Shown one piece after another: positions 34,401-48,299 of a stretch of DNA of 64,000 nucleotides; position 1 is the first letter of the stretch; every line of letters begins with the position of its first letter. The position numbers and the translations under genes were made by a program. The stretch spans positions 11,220,963 to 11,284,962 of the forward strand of contig NW_004624776.1 in the NCBI RefSeq assembly GCF_000247695.1, read 5' to 3'. The DNA comes from Heterocephalus glaber. Lineage: Eukaryota > Chordata > Mammalia > Rodentia > Bathyergidae. A model generated the notes under the pieces. It was not told the DNA's origin. It worked only from the letters and a program-made list of their open reading frames with translations, and ran no database searches.

Positions 34401-37400
34401 ATAGGAAAAAAAACATGTCTAGAGACATGTTTTGGTAAGGATTGCAGATCCACTCTGGAAAAGCTCCTGATCCTAAATGTCCTTCTACACCTGAGATTTT
34501 GCTCTTATACTATACTTAAAGGCACTCTTCTGTCCCTTCTCCATTGCCCTGACCCTGAGAAGTAACACATTTGTCAACAGTGTTTGGTTCGAGGCACTTC
34601 CCTCTTCTGTGGCTGCTAGATTTCAAGACAAAGCTTCCAGAATGGTGAGTCTCCCCTCCTTGGAATCCCTCCAGAGTAAAGCTGACCTTCATTTATCTGT
34701 GGGCCATACAGAAAACTGGTCGAGGTTTAATCCTGAAACTCTCAAGAAATAAATGTATAGTTTTAGTCCAGATTTATCTGCCTTTCAGCCCTTAGACAAA
34801 ATTAGAGAATGGTAAGAACAACAGCTAACCTGGCTCTGGCCACTTCCTTGCACCTCTAGTCAGCTGCCACTGGCACTGGATGAGATAAAGTCTAACGGAC
34901 ACCTTAGATTGGGCACAGAACAAGAGGGATAGACAAGGATGCCTTCTTTTCCTGTTTTTTTCAAACTGGAAAAAACTTTCCTAGGTAGACATCTGCAGCA
35001 CAGCAGGTTAGAGCCTTGACAGACCTTCTTCCCTCACTGTTTAGAATTCCTATTTAGCTCCAGAGTGTCACCTCGTCTCTTCTATACCCAAACTTGGCCT
35101 GAGCGCACTCCCCTGAAGATATTTAGCAGTTTGTCCCTTTAGAGGAAATAATTACATGTGGCTATCGAACAACTGTGGCTATAAAAACAATGAGAAGCCT
35201 GTGTAGCTGGGTATTCCAGTCAGATAAGCTGCCAGCATAAGGCTTGTCTTAAAATTACCTTTGCTTTCACAGGTGTAGATTTTTATTCCTTTTAATTCTT
35301 ACTGCAAGAGATCTCTGTTAATCTAAGAAGTTCTGACTAGTCTTATTTATAAACCTAAAAATTATAGAAATTGTAATTCAACTTGGCCAAATACATCTGA
35401 GTGTACTCGTTTATAAACAAGTTGTCTTGTGTCTGTTCAATTTGTTAAAATGTGTACAGCTCTTATGTTTGAGTTTTTTTCTTTTGGCCTTTTGGATTTT
35501 TTAAGATGTCTGCTTGTAACTCAAGTTGGCTTACAGATATATAATTAAAGACATCCTTCCCCCAGACTGCCAGATGATCCAAATAATGTCAACTGGTTTT
35601 ACAAATATAGTACATATTGTTGTCTATGTATAAAATCTTTCATTGATCAAACTAATGTGTTGTTATGATCTGGCTCTCATAGGTCATCTAAATATTTAAG
35701 ATAATTAAAGACTCTTGGGCTTAGGAAAACTACCAGACAGGACTCCCCTTGGTAAATAAAGGAGCGGCTGCCTGGAAAAATTTACTCCAGCCTTTGTTCA
35801 CAAAGGGGACCCCGGTAATTTCCACAGCCTCCTGGGAAAAACATTGCTAAACATAATACTGTGATATGTATACACTGGTCATGGTCTAAGTTTTCTGTGG
35901 GAAAACAAGGTTTTAAAATGTTCTTGGTACAAAACTAAATTAACGGACAAAGGTTTTCATGTAACTGATACTCATTGTTATTTCATAGTATATACATCCA
36001 TGCCTTCTAGGTGTACAGGTCTAAGATTTTATAATGATTTTTTTTTCACTCAGGTATGTCTTTCCCTAGCACTCCAGCTACTTGTGATAAGAGGTAAGTC
36101 AAGCCAAAATGAGATAATCAGTCCAATAGTAGGCTTCTTAAAAACTTATGTGATGTATATGCCACCACACTTAGGGATGTTGTCACCAGTTGAAACATCA
36201 CACATTAAAATTAGAGGCTAGACATTATGAACTCCGAATGTACATTTATAGGCCAATATGTATGTTCCCTTTAGATGGCATCCTACTAAAGGATAACAAA
36301 TAAAGTTTTCTTTGTCATTTAATGTCTTGTGATCAGATGGAAGTGTTTGACTAAGACTATTCCATACTAAGATGGACATGTGTTACAAAGAAAATGTCAT
36401 CATGATTGTCAAGCTAAAATACTATGTGTAGCTCTTGATCTTAAGTTTCTCTGTAATATATAACTGTTGTCAACATTCTGCAGAGATTCAGCTACTAAAA
36501 CCATGGTTGGTAAGAAATAACAGCCCTCTAACTGTGCTTTATACTTCAAAAGTGCTTGATTTTTTAACTATTATAATAGTTAAACTCACTGCTCCAACTG
36601 AAATACTTATGTCACTGATCTTCTCCTCTGGGTGTTCAACATCTAAAGTTTGGAGACCAAAACTAGAAAGGTAACTGGGCTATAAGGACAGGCAGTATTT
36701 TGGCCCTGGCCCCTCAAGGTCAACAAAAATCCAGGACACAAAGGAACCTTTCCTACAGGATCCTGTATCTTTGGTTAAGTCACTCAACCTCCTGACCAGG
36801 GAGACTGCCGGGCACCAGAGGACAAAGAAGGATGTCTCCCATGCTTTCACTGAAAGCAACATGGTCAAGCAAGGCCGTGACCCATCCTGATGGGTGACAC
36901 TGATAAAGGAGCTGAGAGGCTGTATGCATGGTTCCAAAGTAATGCCTAAGGGGACTTAACTGACCTTGATAGACAGCAAGAGGTTCATATTAATCGATAC
37001 AGGTCTCACTTTAATTTGGTCTTAAAACACCTAGCAGAAAATAACCAAAAGATGTATAAAATAATGCCACAGTAATAAAGGTAGATATAAAGGGGCTTCA
37101 GTCACTGACCCCTCCCCCCCCCCGGCAGTTTCTAGCTACACCAGTAGCTGACCAGTTATGCATCATTCGGAAAAAACTATTGTAGAATCTAGAAGAGCCA
37201 GCAGGTTACAATCACTATTCCAATTTCTAAGTGTGACTTTCTTCCCAACCTGCCCTTCCATTCTAGTGTGCTCATGCTTAGATTATACACGCTCTAATTT
37301 CTTATAAGGTTTTGTTTATTCTTGCCTAGAGGCTGCCATACTGCAGATCATACAAATGGAGCCAACGACAAAAGTGCTAGGATGCTTTTACCAGGATCCA

Positions 37401-37735
37401 CCAGACCATTACTTCTGTGATGGATTCTGAACTTCCCTGGGGCTTCTCCTTATCCTCCCTATGAAAGGCTATTACTAGCTCTTCCAGGCAGAAACATCTG
37501 TGATACTCATATTTGATTTGTTTGGCCCACGTATTTACCTGTCTTTCTGGCCTAGTCTCCTCCAAACTTAAAGCTATACGCCTACCCATGATGGAAATGC
37601 GTGATGCCTATCAAGGACCTTTAGATAGACCTCCTGAAGGGTATCCCTGACTGCCAACCACAACCTTCAGCCTGAAGTAGCTCGAGCAGTCATGGCCCCC
37701 TACCCCCTCATGGCAGTTCGGGATACTTCAGAGGG
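34401..37735 (+). mobile_element. ERV 3' interior, mostly unrecognisable
   Basis: Stops occur in every frame. A short stretch near 37570-37650 resembles the cytoplasmic tail of a retroviral envelope, directly before the 3' LTR copies, so this is probably degraded pol end and env, possibly with further insertions. The AT-rich 35300-36650 part has nothing I can name. Confidence 0.4.
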
Positions 37736-37917
37736 GAATATTATAGATGAGCTAGGTAGAAATATTATAGGCAGTCAGATAAGGCTAAGTCCTGGAGGAG
37801 GCTAGGACAAAGGTGAAACAAACCACAGCACCACAATTAGACTTTCTGGCAGTATGCACACAAAGGGATAGACCAACCTACACCAAGGGGATTTGCTGGA
37901 AGGTTATTGGGGGCTCT
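37736..37917 (+). mobile_element. Partial ERV LTR, U3 start only
   Basis: Starts TTATAGATGAGCTAGGTAG after an AGAGGGGAAT purine run (polypurine-tract-like). It aligns to the start of the 30419 LTR (AGAAATATTA, GGCTA, GACAAAGG) and then stops near 37917. Confidence 0.7.
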
Positions 37918-38406
37918 TGGTATTGTAGACAGCTAAGTTAGTTATAATTATTACAGCTGGTTATACAGGGCTGGGCCTTTGGCACAGAGGACAATTGTGG
38001 CCCAAGGCACATTCACTGAAGGCCAGAACTGTAAAAGGAGAAAAACTACACACCTCATGCTTCCCCTGGTGCAGTGATTGATATTCTAAACAGGTACCGA
38101 TCATCCGGGTGGGGGGTCAAGGTCTTAACCCATCTTCTCCAGGAAATATCCCTGACCCTCAACCTTACTGAAAACCCTTGCATGCTTGCTATGTGTCTTG
38201 CTTCCCAATTGGACCAACATTACCTACGTGACTATACTCATAACCTTACTGGATGTTCATGGCTGTGGCCCACATTGTACCCACATGGATTTCACCCTAT
38301 ACAACTTCTCTGTAAAGTGGGGTCTTTAGCTACCCACTCGGGACCCCTTCCTGCCCTTCAGAAGCTTTCCTATCAATATCTTCCTACTTTAAAAAAAAAA
38401 AAAAAA
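37918..38406 (+). mobile_element. ERV LTR ending in poly(A)
   Basis: Starts TGTAGACAGCTAAGTTAG and aligns to the 30419 LTR through GTAAAGTGGGGTCTTTAGCT and CCTTCAGAAGC to CTTCCTACTTT, then becomes a run of 16 A (about 38391-38406). The U5 part is missing, and the A run begins where cleavage and polyadenylation would be expected after the LTR signal. This suggests an RNA-copied end. Confidence 0.75.
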
Positions 38407-38424
38407 GACTGCCTAGGGGAAATC

Positions 38425-38600
38425 CCTGGCATGAAGATTGTGGATTCAGTCCCAGCTTTGCCAGTTTCTGGCAGGGTGACAATTTAGCCATTTTCCCCTT
38501 CTTTGCTTTTTCTTATGCATAAAATATAGTAGTTCCCAAATCTTAAAGCTGTCGCAAAAATCAAACAGCATACCCTTAGTAGGTAACATGGCCAAGAAAT
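38425..38600 (+). mobile_element. MIR SINE
   Basis: GATTCAGTCCCAGCTTTGCC, then GTTTCTGGCAGGGTGACAAT, then TTTTTCTTATGCATAAAATA. The order fits the MIR core. Confidence 0.6.
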
Positions 38601-41254
38601 GTTAGTACTGTAATACTCACTGGTTAGTAATACACTACTAGAGAACCAGCCATTGCTGCAGGTTGCTCAGAGGTAAAATAAGCATAAAAATGACCTCTCA
38701 TGGGGCTGTAGTACAGGAAAGGCTGACATCCTGCCCTGCCCAGAGCTGCTAACTTATGCTGCGTGTGTGGGAGTGGTAGCTGATACACCTGCCTGGTGGG
38801 CTGGGGCATACTGAAGTCAACCTGCTACACTAAAACAAAACAAAACAAAATCTCAAGATCAGTGTCATGTGGAGCTTCTACGCTACTCCAAGAGCATTTT
38901 TTCCCACTGCATGTATCAGAACTGTGGGTTTATTTATGACCAACCACATGGTCACTTTTAACATTTGAGACTGTTACTCTCTGTACCCCGAACCAAGGCA
39001 AAAGCTTATGGGCACAAGTTTTGTTTCAGCCACACTGGCTGTTTAATACATGTTTTAATGCCTCCATCCTTAAACCAGAGATGTTAGCTTACAGAACTAG
39101 AATTTGAAGCATTTCATTTAGATTTAGACGCTCCAAGAGTATTCTGCATTTGAGAAAGTATCCATTCCAACTAGTCTACAATCCAACTGCTCCCAATTTC
39201 TGAAGCTTAACAGAAACTGGCACTGAAGTTGTTGAAAAATCTCCAGAGAAAATGAATAAAGACCCAGAGACATTATGAAGCAGATCATGGTACCACAATG
39301 CTGGAAGGCAGATTCTGCAGATGTCACCTCAAGCGAAGAGCCCTGCAGGTTACTACCAACATGAATACCCTCTGAAGGGCCAAAGGAGAAAAAGCCAAGA
39401 ATATCAAGACCAGGACCCTATTTTTCAAGGCAGTAAATCCAGTACTTGTCAGTGACCATAACGAGAAAAATAAAAGGTTAATTTACTCCTTTTGGAATGG
39501 TCACCTAAAGGGGGGGGGGGGGTCATTTTCTTTGGTACATTTAAGATATGAATTCAGTTGTTTGCTCTACATAAAGCTATTTTGAATGAGACCTTTACAT
39601 ATACCAATATATCAATAATTTACAAATCAGAAAACAGCAAAAATTACAAAACTAATTTGGGGAATATATTAAAGTGCTATTCATTGTATACAGAAATTAA
39701 AAGCTTAAAAAACACCCAGAGAAACTTCAACTTTACATAGTACTTAATGCTATAGTAAAGTATAGGAGAGGCCAATCATATATATCCTTAAAAACTAAAT
39801 TAGTTGGAGTGATGATCTAGTTCTGAACTTCCAAAATACTCTAAAGCTGGGCGTGGGACACACACCTGTAATCCCAGCACTCAGGAGGCTGAGGCAATTC
39901 AAAGCATGAAACCCTATCTCAAAAACCCAATACTCTTAAGCAGTTGTGAAGGAAACTGAGGTTCTCATTTGGGAGATGATAATGAAAAGCTGACAGTTAC
40001 TGAATATGACACCAGGTGCTTCTTAGTATTTCCATCTTATCGTCACTTACCACTCCTTTCTCAAATAAGAAAACTGGGCCACAGTTTAAGCAACTTTCAA
40101 TATTAACAGAATAACCAGAGCCTGGAAACTGCTGTACAGAAAGGAGAAATGTGATTATAAATCTTGCATTTAGAAGCAGTGAAAAAAAAAGGAAGAATAA
40201 AATTCAAATATAATCATCTTATTTTCATTTCTGTAGTACTGGGGATTGAACCCAGGACCTTTACGCTGAGCTACATCTCAACCCTTTTTATTTTTTAATT
40301 TCAAAAAAAGGTCTTACATTAAGCCACCAAGGCCCCTAGGCTAGGCTTCAACTTGCAATCCTCCTGCCTCAGCCTCCCAGAGTGCTAGCATTATAGGCAT
40401 GCCACCACCATCATGGCCCAGCCAATAATTGTAAATGCCAACTCTCCACTACTAGAATGTGAACTTAAAGACAGTTAATAACTACTGTCTATTATGTTAA
40501 GCATTCACTGAGATTCAAATCCAGGTTTGCCAGATTACAAATGCAATACTGTATCTACTTCCCATCCCACTTTACTAGAAAAAAATTCAAGGTGATTGAT
40601 TAGAACCTTTTATTCACCCAAAGCATTTACTACTTGGGAATACAAAGATTGTCAAGATGAGCCCAGTACTGGACAGAACACTAAACACGGATACAAAAAC
40701 ATGGTAAATATAACCTAAGAAGGTAGCAACTGGGTACAATACACATAGAATATAAACAAAACAGACTTGAGGCAGGCTATAGTGAGGATTGTTTGAATGA
40801 CAAAGGCTAAGGCGGTTTATAATTCGTTAGTCCCCTTAAAAAGGGTCTAGAGGGAAACTAGCCTATGCCTCATTCCAAACCCATCAATTTTCCCTCTTCC
40901 GACCAGGTGAGGATAGTACATGTACTGTGCCTCTGATGGAGAGCAACAAGGCATCATCTCTGAAGCGGGGGACTAGAACTTCAACAGACACCAAATTTGC
41001 CAGCACTCTGTTCTAAGATTTCCTAGCCTCTAGAACTGCAAACATTTAAGCTTCTATTGTTGGAGAGATTAAATAAAAGGGGGTGGGTTGTGGTATTATG
41101 TTTGAAACATGCACCAACTTCCCACGAGGACTGTAATCATTATGTACTACGAATACATGTTCTAATAATAAATTAAACAAAATGTCTAGTGTTTACATAT
41201 TTTCCAAGGGCTTCAAGAAATGGTCAAAGCAATTCAGAACTAGAACATACATAA
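38601..41254. other. No gene; scattered SINE pieces between the ERV and RPL21
   Basis: A B1-like SINE fragment lies at 39846-39930 (GGGCGTGGGACACACACCTG). Reverse ID-like and B1-like pieces lie at about 40238-40425 (GTACTGGGGATTGAACCCAG, then CAATCCTCCTGCCTCAGCC). A MIR-like stretch is near 39990-40140. A 13-base G run is at 39510-39522. The rest is unassigned. Confidence 0.5.
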
Positions 41255-41270
41255 GGGTGCTTTTAAACAA

Positions 41271-41276
41271 TTTATT
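41271..41276 (-). terminator. RPL21: RPL21 distal poly(A) signal
   Basis: AATAAA on the minus strand, about 360 bases past the stop. Another AATAAA lies at 41305-41310 and an ATTAAA at 41572-41577. Which is used cannot be told from sequence alone. Confidence 0.45.
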
Positions 41277-41571
41277 TAACTGAAATGCCATACACTGACT
41301 TCCATTTATTTTGATACATCTTGTCCCCAAGGTGATTTAGAGGATCTTCAAGCCAATATAAACGTTTCATAAATATTTGGTCATTTGAGTATACATCTGC
41401 ACAATACCTCACATCTTTCAGCAAGAAAAACACTGAAGTGTAAAGACCTGACACAATTAACTGGGTATAATGAGAATCTGCTCCAAATATTTGCTTCTCT
41501 GAGGTAAAGGCACCACACACCTGTTCAATTAAGAAAACCATCCTTACAACACAGGATGATTTTTAATTTTG

Positions 41572-41577
41572 AAGTAG
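41572..41577 (-). terminator. RPL21: RPL21 proximal poly(A) signal (ATTAAA)
   Basis: Reads CAAAATTAAAAATC on the minus strand, about 57 bases past the stop. It lies in the A-rich end of the SINE-like relic that abuts the stop. RPL21 in other mammals has a very short 3' UTR, which favours this signal. Confidence 0.45.
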
Positions 41578-41633
41578 GGATTAGGGCATTCAGCCGCTAA
41601 TTAGGTGCTGTGTGGCAGAGCTACATCCCCAGC
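41578..41633 (-). mobile_element. ID-like SINE relic in the RPL21 3' UTR
   Basis: Directly after the stop codon the minus strand reads GCTGGGGATGTAGCTC, the ID-SINE start with its A box. A shortened body follows (GCCCTAATCCCTACTTC), then an A-rich end. The middle is worn or deleted, so this is a probable rather than certain SINE. Confidence 0.5.
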
Positions 41634-44191
<2,558 letters not shown>

Positions 44192-44934
44192 TTTGGCAAA
44201 TTACTGAAAGCAAAAAGTATAAAAATAGTCAAACAACAACTAAGATTGTTGCCATATGCCCCTTTAGCCCCTCCTCCCAAAAGACCTATAGTTTCAGTGT
44301 TCCTATTACAGTAGTGATTTGAAATCTAAAAGGCTGGATGGAGCACCAATCAGTATTTCTTTTAAAGGATACAAACCCTGTCATTTTATCAGGTAAGGTC
44401 TTTGCCAAAGCAGCCCAAGTTCTATAACATTAAAACTCCTAACCACAACTGGGTATTAAACCAGTATGCCTTCCCTATCAGAATATAAAAATATACCAGG
44501 ACTTGTATCACATATCTATAAAACCCAGTCAAGAATGCCAAAAACTTTGCAATTACAGTACTAACTACAGATAAGTTACTGTTGGAGAACATAACACTCA
44601 GCCTTAGATTTTCAGGGGGTGGATAAAGCCTCTTTTCTTACTGACCTAATTTTCTGTGATAGCTTATTTCAACTTACCATCTACTTAACCAACAATTTCT
44701 CAACTCACTTCATACTGCTATTTACTATATTTACTAAGAAATGTAAAGCGGGTAGAAAGGGAAAACATCTACTGGTAAAAACTCAGTACAGGCTGTCACT
44801 TTCTGGGAGATCTACATTTAAGCTCACATCTCTACCTGTAAAATGAGGTTAGCACTTTTACACTGAGGTAATGTCTACACAGGGCACTCAGCAATTTTGG
44901 CATAGGTGGACTGCTTCATAACTGGTATCTTTTG

Positions 44935-45040
44935 TTTCTTGAGGCAGGGTCTTGCTATACAGCTTAAGGTAGCCTTTAACTATGTACATAGTCCAAGATG
45001 GCCTCAAACTCCTGTGTCTCCCTCCCAGATAAATGGTTAT
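44935..45040 (-). mobile_element. B1-like SINE fragment, reverse
   Basis: GAGGCAGGGTCTTGCTATAC, then AAGATGGCCTCAAACTCCTG. The right half is lost. Confidence 0.6.
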
Positions 45041-45069
45041 CTATTTTGTCATTATCTATAAATTCACCT

Positions 45070-45267
45070 GTTTATAGCAATGATAGTGAACCTTTTAGAG
45101 ATCTCGAGTGCCAAACTGCAACCCAAAACCCACTTATCGCAAGGTGCCAACACTGCAATTAAACTTGAATACTGAGATTTTAGTTTAGAAATAACTCACA
45201 TTAGCATCCTGTCTTAAAAGAAAAACACAGTAACAGGCATGCCATAGGTTCACCTACAGGTATTTAG
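45070..45267. mobile_element. Short hAT-type MITE with 8-bp target duplication
   Basis: The 182-base element is 45078-45259. Its ends are CAATGATAGTGAACCTTTTA and, reversed, CTGTAGGTGAACCTATGGCA, imperfect inverted repeats sharing GTGAACCT. GTTTATAG (45070-45077) and GTATTTAG (45260-45267) flank it, 8 bases with two differences, the hAT signature. Inside are GTGCCAAACTGCAACCCAAA and CTTATCGCAAGGTGCCAACA. No coding. It lies in RPL21 intron 1. Confidence 0.75.
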
Positions 45268-46030
45268 AATTTAATCTTAAATAATGGTTTTGGTAACTGT
45301 GAACTGCCAATCTTGGTGATTACTCTTAATCATAAGGCAAAATACTCCAGCCAGCCTTAACCTGTTGACAGTGTTCTGAAACCGTGGCAGTCTCTTAATT
45401 TATCAACACTCTTAAAAATGACTACCAAACATAGTACCCTGTCCATAAAAACTGCCTGGGAGACACAATGTTTCACTTAACTCACCAAAGTCAAACCTTT
45501 GTTTCAAGGGATGATGTATCCTTTACTTTTAGGGTAACTGGGAAACTACAAACTTGTTCTAATCCTTAAAATCCCCCCAAACTGTATGAAATTTATATTT
45601 ATGCTCCACATATTCAAATCACTTTTTTGTGTGTGTGGAGCCCAAAGGCAGCAAAATCAGTCATGTAATTTCTGACCCCAGAGCCCGTGTTTCTCCACCA
45701 AGCCCATTTTCCGAAGTAAAATATCCATTTTACACCTAAACCCAACACACTAAAACAAGTTTTTCAACACAATGCTCAACATACAAGCCAAAGACGGCTA
45801 CAATCTATAAAGGTTGGTTTTTTTTTTTTTAAGCCAACTGGGATCCACTCTATAAAGTGAGCCCTTGTTGCCTCAACTCTGGTAGCTAGTTGGCTGTTAA
45901 TATCCAGACTAGACCACGTTTCTAAAGTTGCTACTAAATAACTCACCCTAAACTTGTAAGCCAGATACATTGCTGTTTTGAAATTTCTTAATATATGCTG
46001 CGCAGAATTAGATCAAACTCCACCTTTCGG

Positions 46031-46110
46031 GGCCGGGGATTTAGCTCAGTGGTTTCGCCCAAGGACCCGAGTTCGATCCCCGGTACCAGAAAGAAAAACA
46101 AAACCAAAAA
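46031..46110 (+). mobile_element. Young ID-like SINE, internally deleted
   Basis: GGCCGGGGATTTAGCTCAGT, GGTTTCGCCCAAGGACCCGA, then GTTCGATCCCCGGTACC. About 18 bases of the middle present in other copies are missing. It is antisense in RPL21 intron 1. A tRNA gene is ruled out by the SINE body. Confidence 0.88.
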
Positions 46111-46786
46111 CACCACCTTTTAGTATGTTTGTGTGGACGTTTAAAATTACCTTCTCTTCCTCTAAACGTCACTTGAAGCCAAAATTTAAAAGCGACTGTA
46201 AAACATTTCTTGAAATGCAGTAAGGGTCTGGGGTCCATTAGCCAGGTCGACACCAGGCATCCACATCATTCTCTAACCGTAAGTCCGGGCTTTCACACAC
46301 ATCTAGACCTCACCAGAGACAAAAACCGACTCAAGGTTTTGAACTCTGTTCCACAACCCCAAATCCCTACTCAACAGCATCACACGCTCAGGGATCCAAC
46401 GGGGTAAAGATATCATATTGAAATGAGTTCCAAAGGTTTCGTGCCATGTGACCCTACACACAGTGGTGCGAGAGCCCAGGACGCCCAGGAGTTATGGAGA
46501 CATATGACTTGAGCCTCCGCCAGATTAACCTTAATCCCCTCGCAGCGAAGGCTCCGTCTTTCTCGAGGCCGTCCCAATATAGAGTGGCGGCCTAGGAGTC
46601 CGGGCCTCGGTCCCACAGTGTACGATGCTCCAGATATGGCAGGACAGGCTAAGTTCAGCCCAAGCCAGTCGATCCCGGACGGCCTAAACCGTCTCCCTAG
46701 GATTCTAACGCACAACAGCAGCGGACCCAGCGTTATAATTTGAGTCTGTAGAACGCTACAAGCCGGGAGACACGTGAAAAGCCTAC

Positions 46787-46818
46787 CTGGAAGATGGCGG
46801 TTCCGGCCGAAAGGAAGG
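46787..46818 (-). other. RPL21: RPL21 exon 1 (non-coding, TOP-type)
   Basis: About CTTCCTTTCGGCCGGAACC then GCCATCTTCCAG, with donor GTAGGC. The pyrimidine start is the terminal oligopyrimidine (TOP) motif shared by ribosomal protein genes and linked to mTOR-controlled translation. The exact first base is inferred. Confidence 0.88.
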
Positions 46819-47110
46819 AGGCGGAGCCGTGACGCGCGCCTTACAAGGGCCTGTGGGCTGCCCGCGGCGCTGCCTGAAGGAAGCGCCAACTGGAATTGGC
46901 TTTTCTAAGCAAGGAAGTCGTCTCTGACAACCAAGAGACTCTGTTCGGATACAGTACTGCAAACGAGATAGAATCGGCCAATACAAGCTGACACTTGGAT
47001 TGTGTCAGACAGCCCGGAAAGGGGCCTTCAAAGGCGTCAACAGGACGCCGACGTCGTGAGCGTGCTGACGTCCGCTGCTGTGTCACGTCCTGGCCGGAAG
47101 CGAGTGTCTG
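46819..47110. promoter_or_regulatory. RPL21: RPL21 promoter, CpG-rich, possibly two-way
   Basis: On the minus strand a TATA-like CTTGTAAGG lies about 30 bases upstream of the TOP start. Farther out are TGACGTC (CRE-type, 47066-47072) and CCGGAAG (ETS-type, 47094-47100). The latter lies on the plus strand, so divergent transcription is possible. CpG-rich overall. Confidence 0.7.
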
Positions 47111-47289
47111 CGTTTCTGAGGGGCGGTGGGCCCTTCCGAGAGTGTGGCAGAAATCTTTGGAGTCCTCGAAGCTGCTGCTTTATTGTTTGTAAAAATGATT
47201 ACATGGGCGCAAAAAATAATTGTAATTAAACAAAAACGTGTAGTTTTATGGCAATCAATAGGTTTCCGTCTGTGCGTCTAAATGCACCC

Positions 47290-47610
47290 GCCGGAGATTA
47301 ATACCACTCTGGAAAGCAATTTGGGAAAATCTAGTAAAATAAAGGATTTTAAAACACCACAGCCCAGCGTTTCACTCCTGTCTGTGTATGTCCTGTAGGA
47401 ACTCTGATATGTGAACAAGGATATACATAATAGCACTGTGGGTAGAAGCAAAAAGTTAGAAACGTTCTTCTGTAAGAATACATTATGCATTATAAACAGG
47501 ATGAAGTAAATATATGCTAGCAAAACGACTGAACTCAAACAGGTTGAGGCAAAGGAGGACGATGTAGAAGAAATACATAGTATGACAATACAGTTTAAAA
47601 GCTGTAGAAC
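47290..47610 (+). mobile_element. Old L1 (L1M-type) 3' part
   Basis: CCACTCTGGAAAGCAATTTG, then GTTTCACTCCTGTCTGTGTA, then GGGTAGAAGCAAAAAGTTAG. The order fits the ancient L1 ORF2 end and 3' UTR. Confidence 0.65.
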
Positions 47611-47632
47611 AATACTGTACATTGCTTAGATA

Positions 47633-47809
47633 TACCGTGGACCTATGAACTCAATCCGTTCAAGGCCTGGTTGATTGTAAGTCAATACAGCTGAGATCTG
47701 GATGTTTACCTGGGTACATGCTATAGATAACAAGAGGCAGATGAATCTTCCATTAACCTGATTAACCCAAGTTGTTCGTATGTCAGTTGTAACTTGAGGG
47801 TCCACTGTA
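47633..47809 (-). mobile_element. MITE, 173 bp, TA-flanked
   Basis: Element at 47635-47807 bounded by TA dinucleotides. Read on the minus strand its left end, CAGTGGACCCTCAAGTTACA, matches the left end of the element at 59808, and CGAACAACTTGGGTTA is shared by both. It is shorter by an internal deletion or divergence. Confidence 0.75.
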
Positions 47810-48074
47810 CATGTAACGAAAGTATTCAAGAAATACAAGAGAATGAAAAACAAGTTTAGAAAAATGGTCATGTCTTCCCACCTTTCTTTCAGCTGATGGC
47901 TACCTCATTTTTATCAGGGTAGAAAGATGCTCTCTTTCCACCTAAAATGTGCCACCTTCATGGTTCTGTTTAATCTCATACTCCTTTCTAACTCCTGTTC
48001 CAGACTTTCATTTTTATTCCATCAAACTTTTACTTAAAAATCATGAAAGTACTGGTTTTGTACATCAGAAATGT

Positions 48075-48165
48075 TCAGGGACCAGAGATGTAGCTCAGTA
48101 GTAAACCACCTGCCTAGCGTGAGTGAAGCCTAAGGTTCAGCCTCCAGCACCTCAAAACAAAACTG
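48075..48165 (+). mobile_element. Older ID-like SINE
   Basis: CCAGAGATGTAGCTCAGTAG, CACCTGCCTAGCGTGAGTGA, CCTCCAGCACCTCAAAAC. Confidence 0.8.
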
Positions 48166-48299
48166 TGCAATCAGCAGTTGTCAGATGGTTTGACCTAAAA
48201 ATAGTCACCTCTCAGCTCCCGTTCTGTTTTCTATTTATTCGTACTTTTCCCCCAGTCGTGCTACTGAAACTGCTCTTTTGAATGCATAAACCACTGTGT

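Noticed and set aside
46031..46100. tRNA gene
   Set aside because: The A and B boxes (TAGCTCAGTGG, GTTCGATCC) are those of the ID-like SINE, repeated at more than ten sites with A-rich tails. No cloverleaf with matching acceptor stem.
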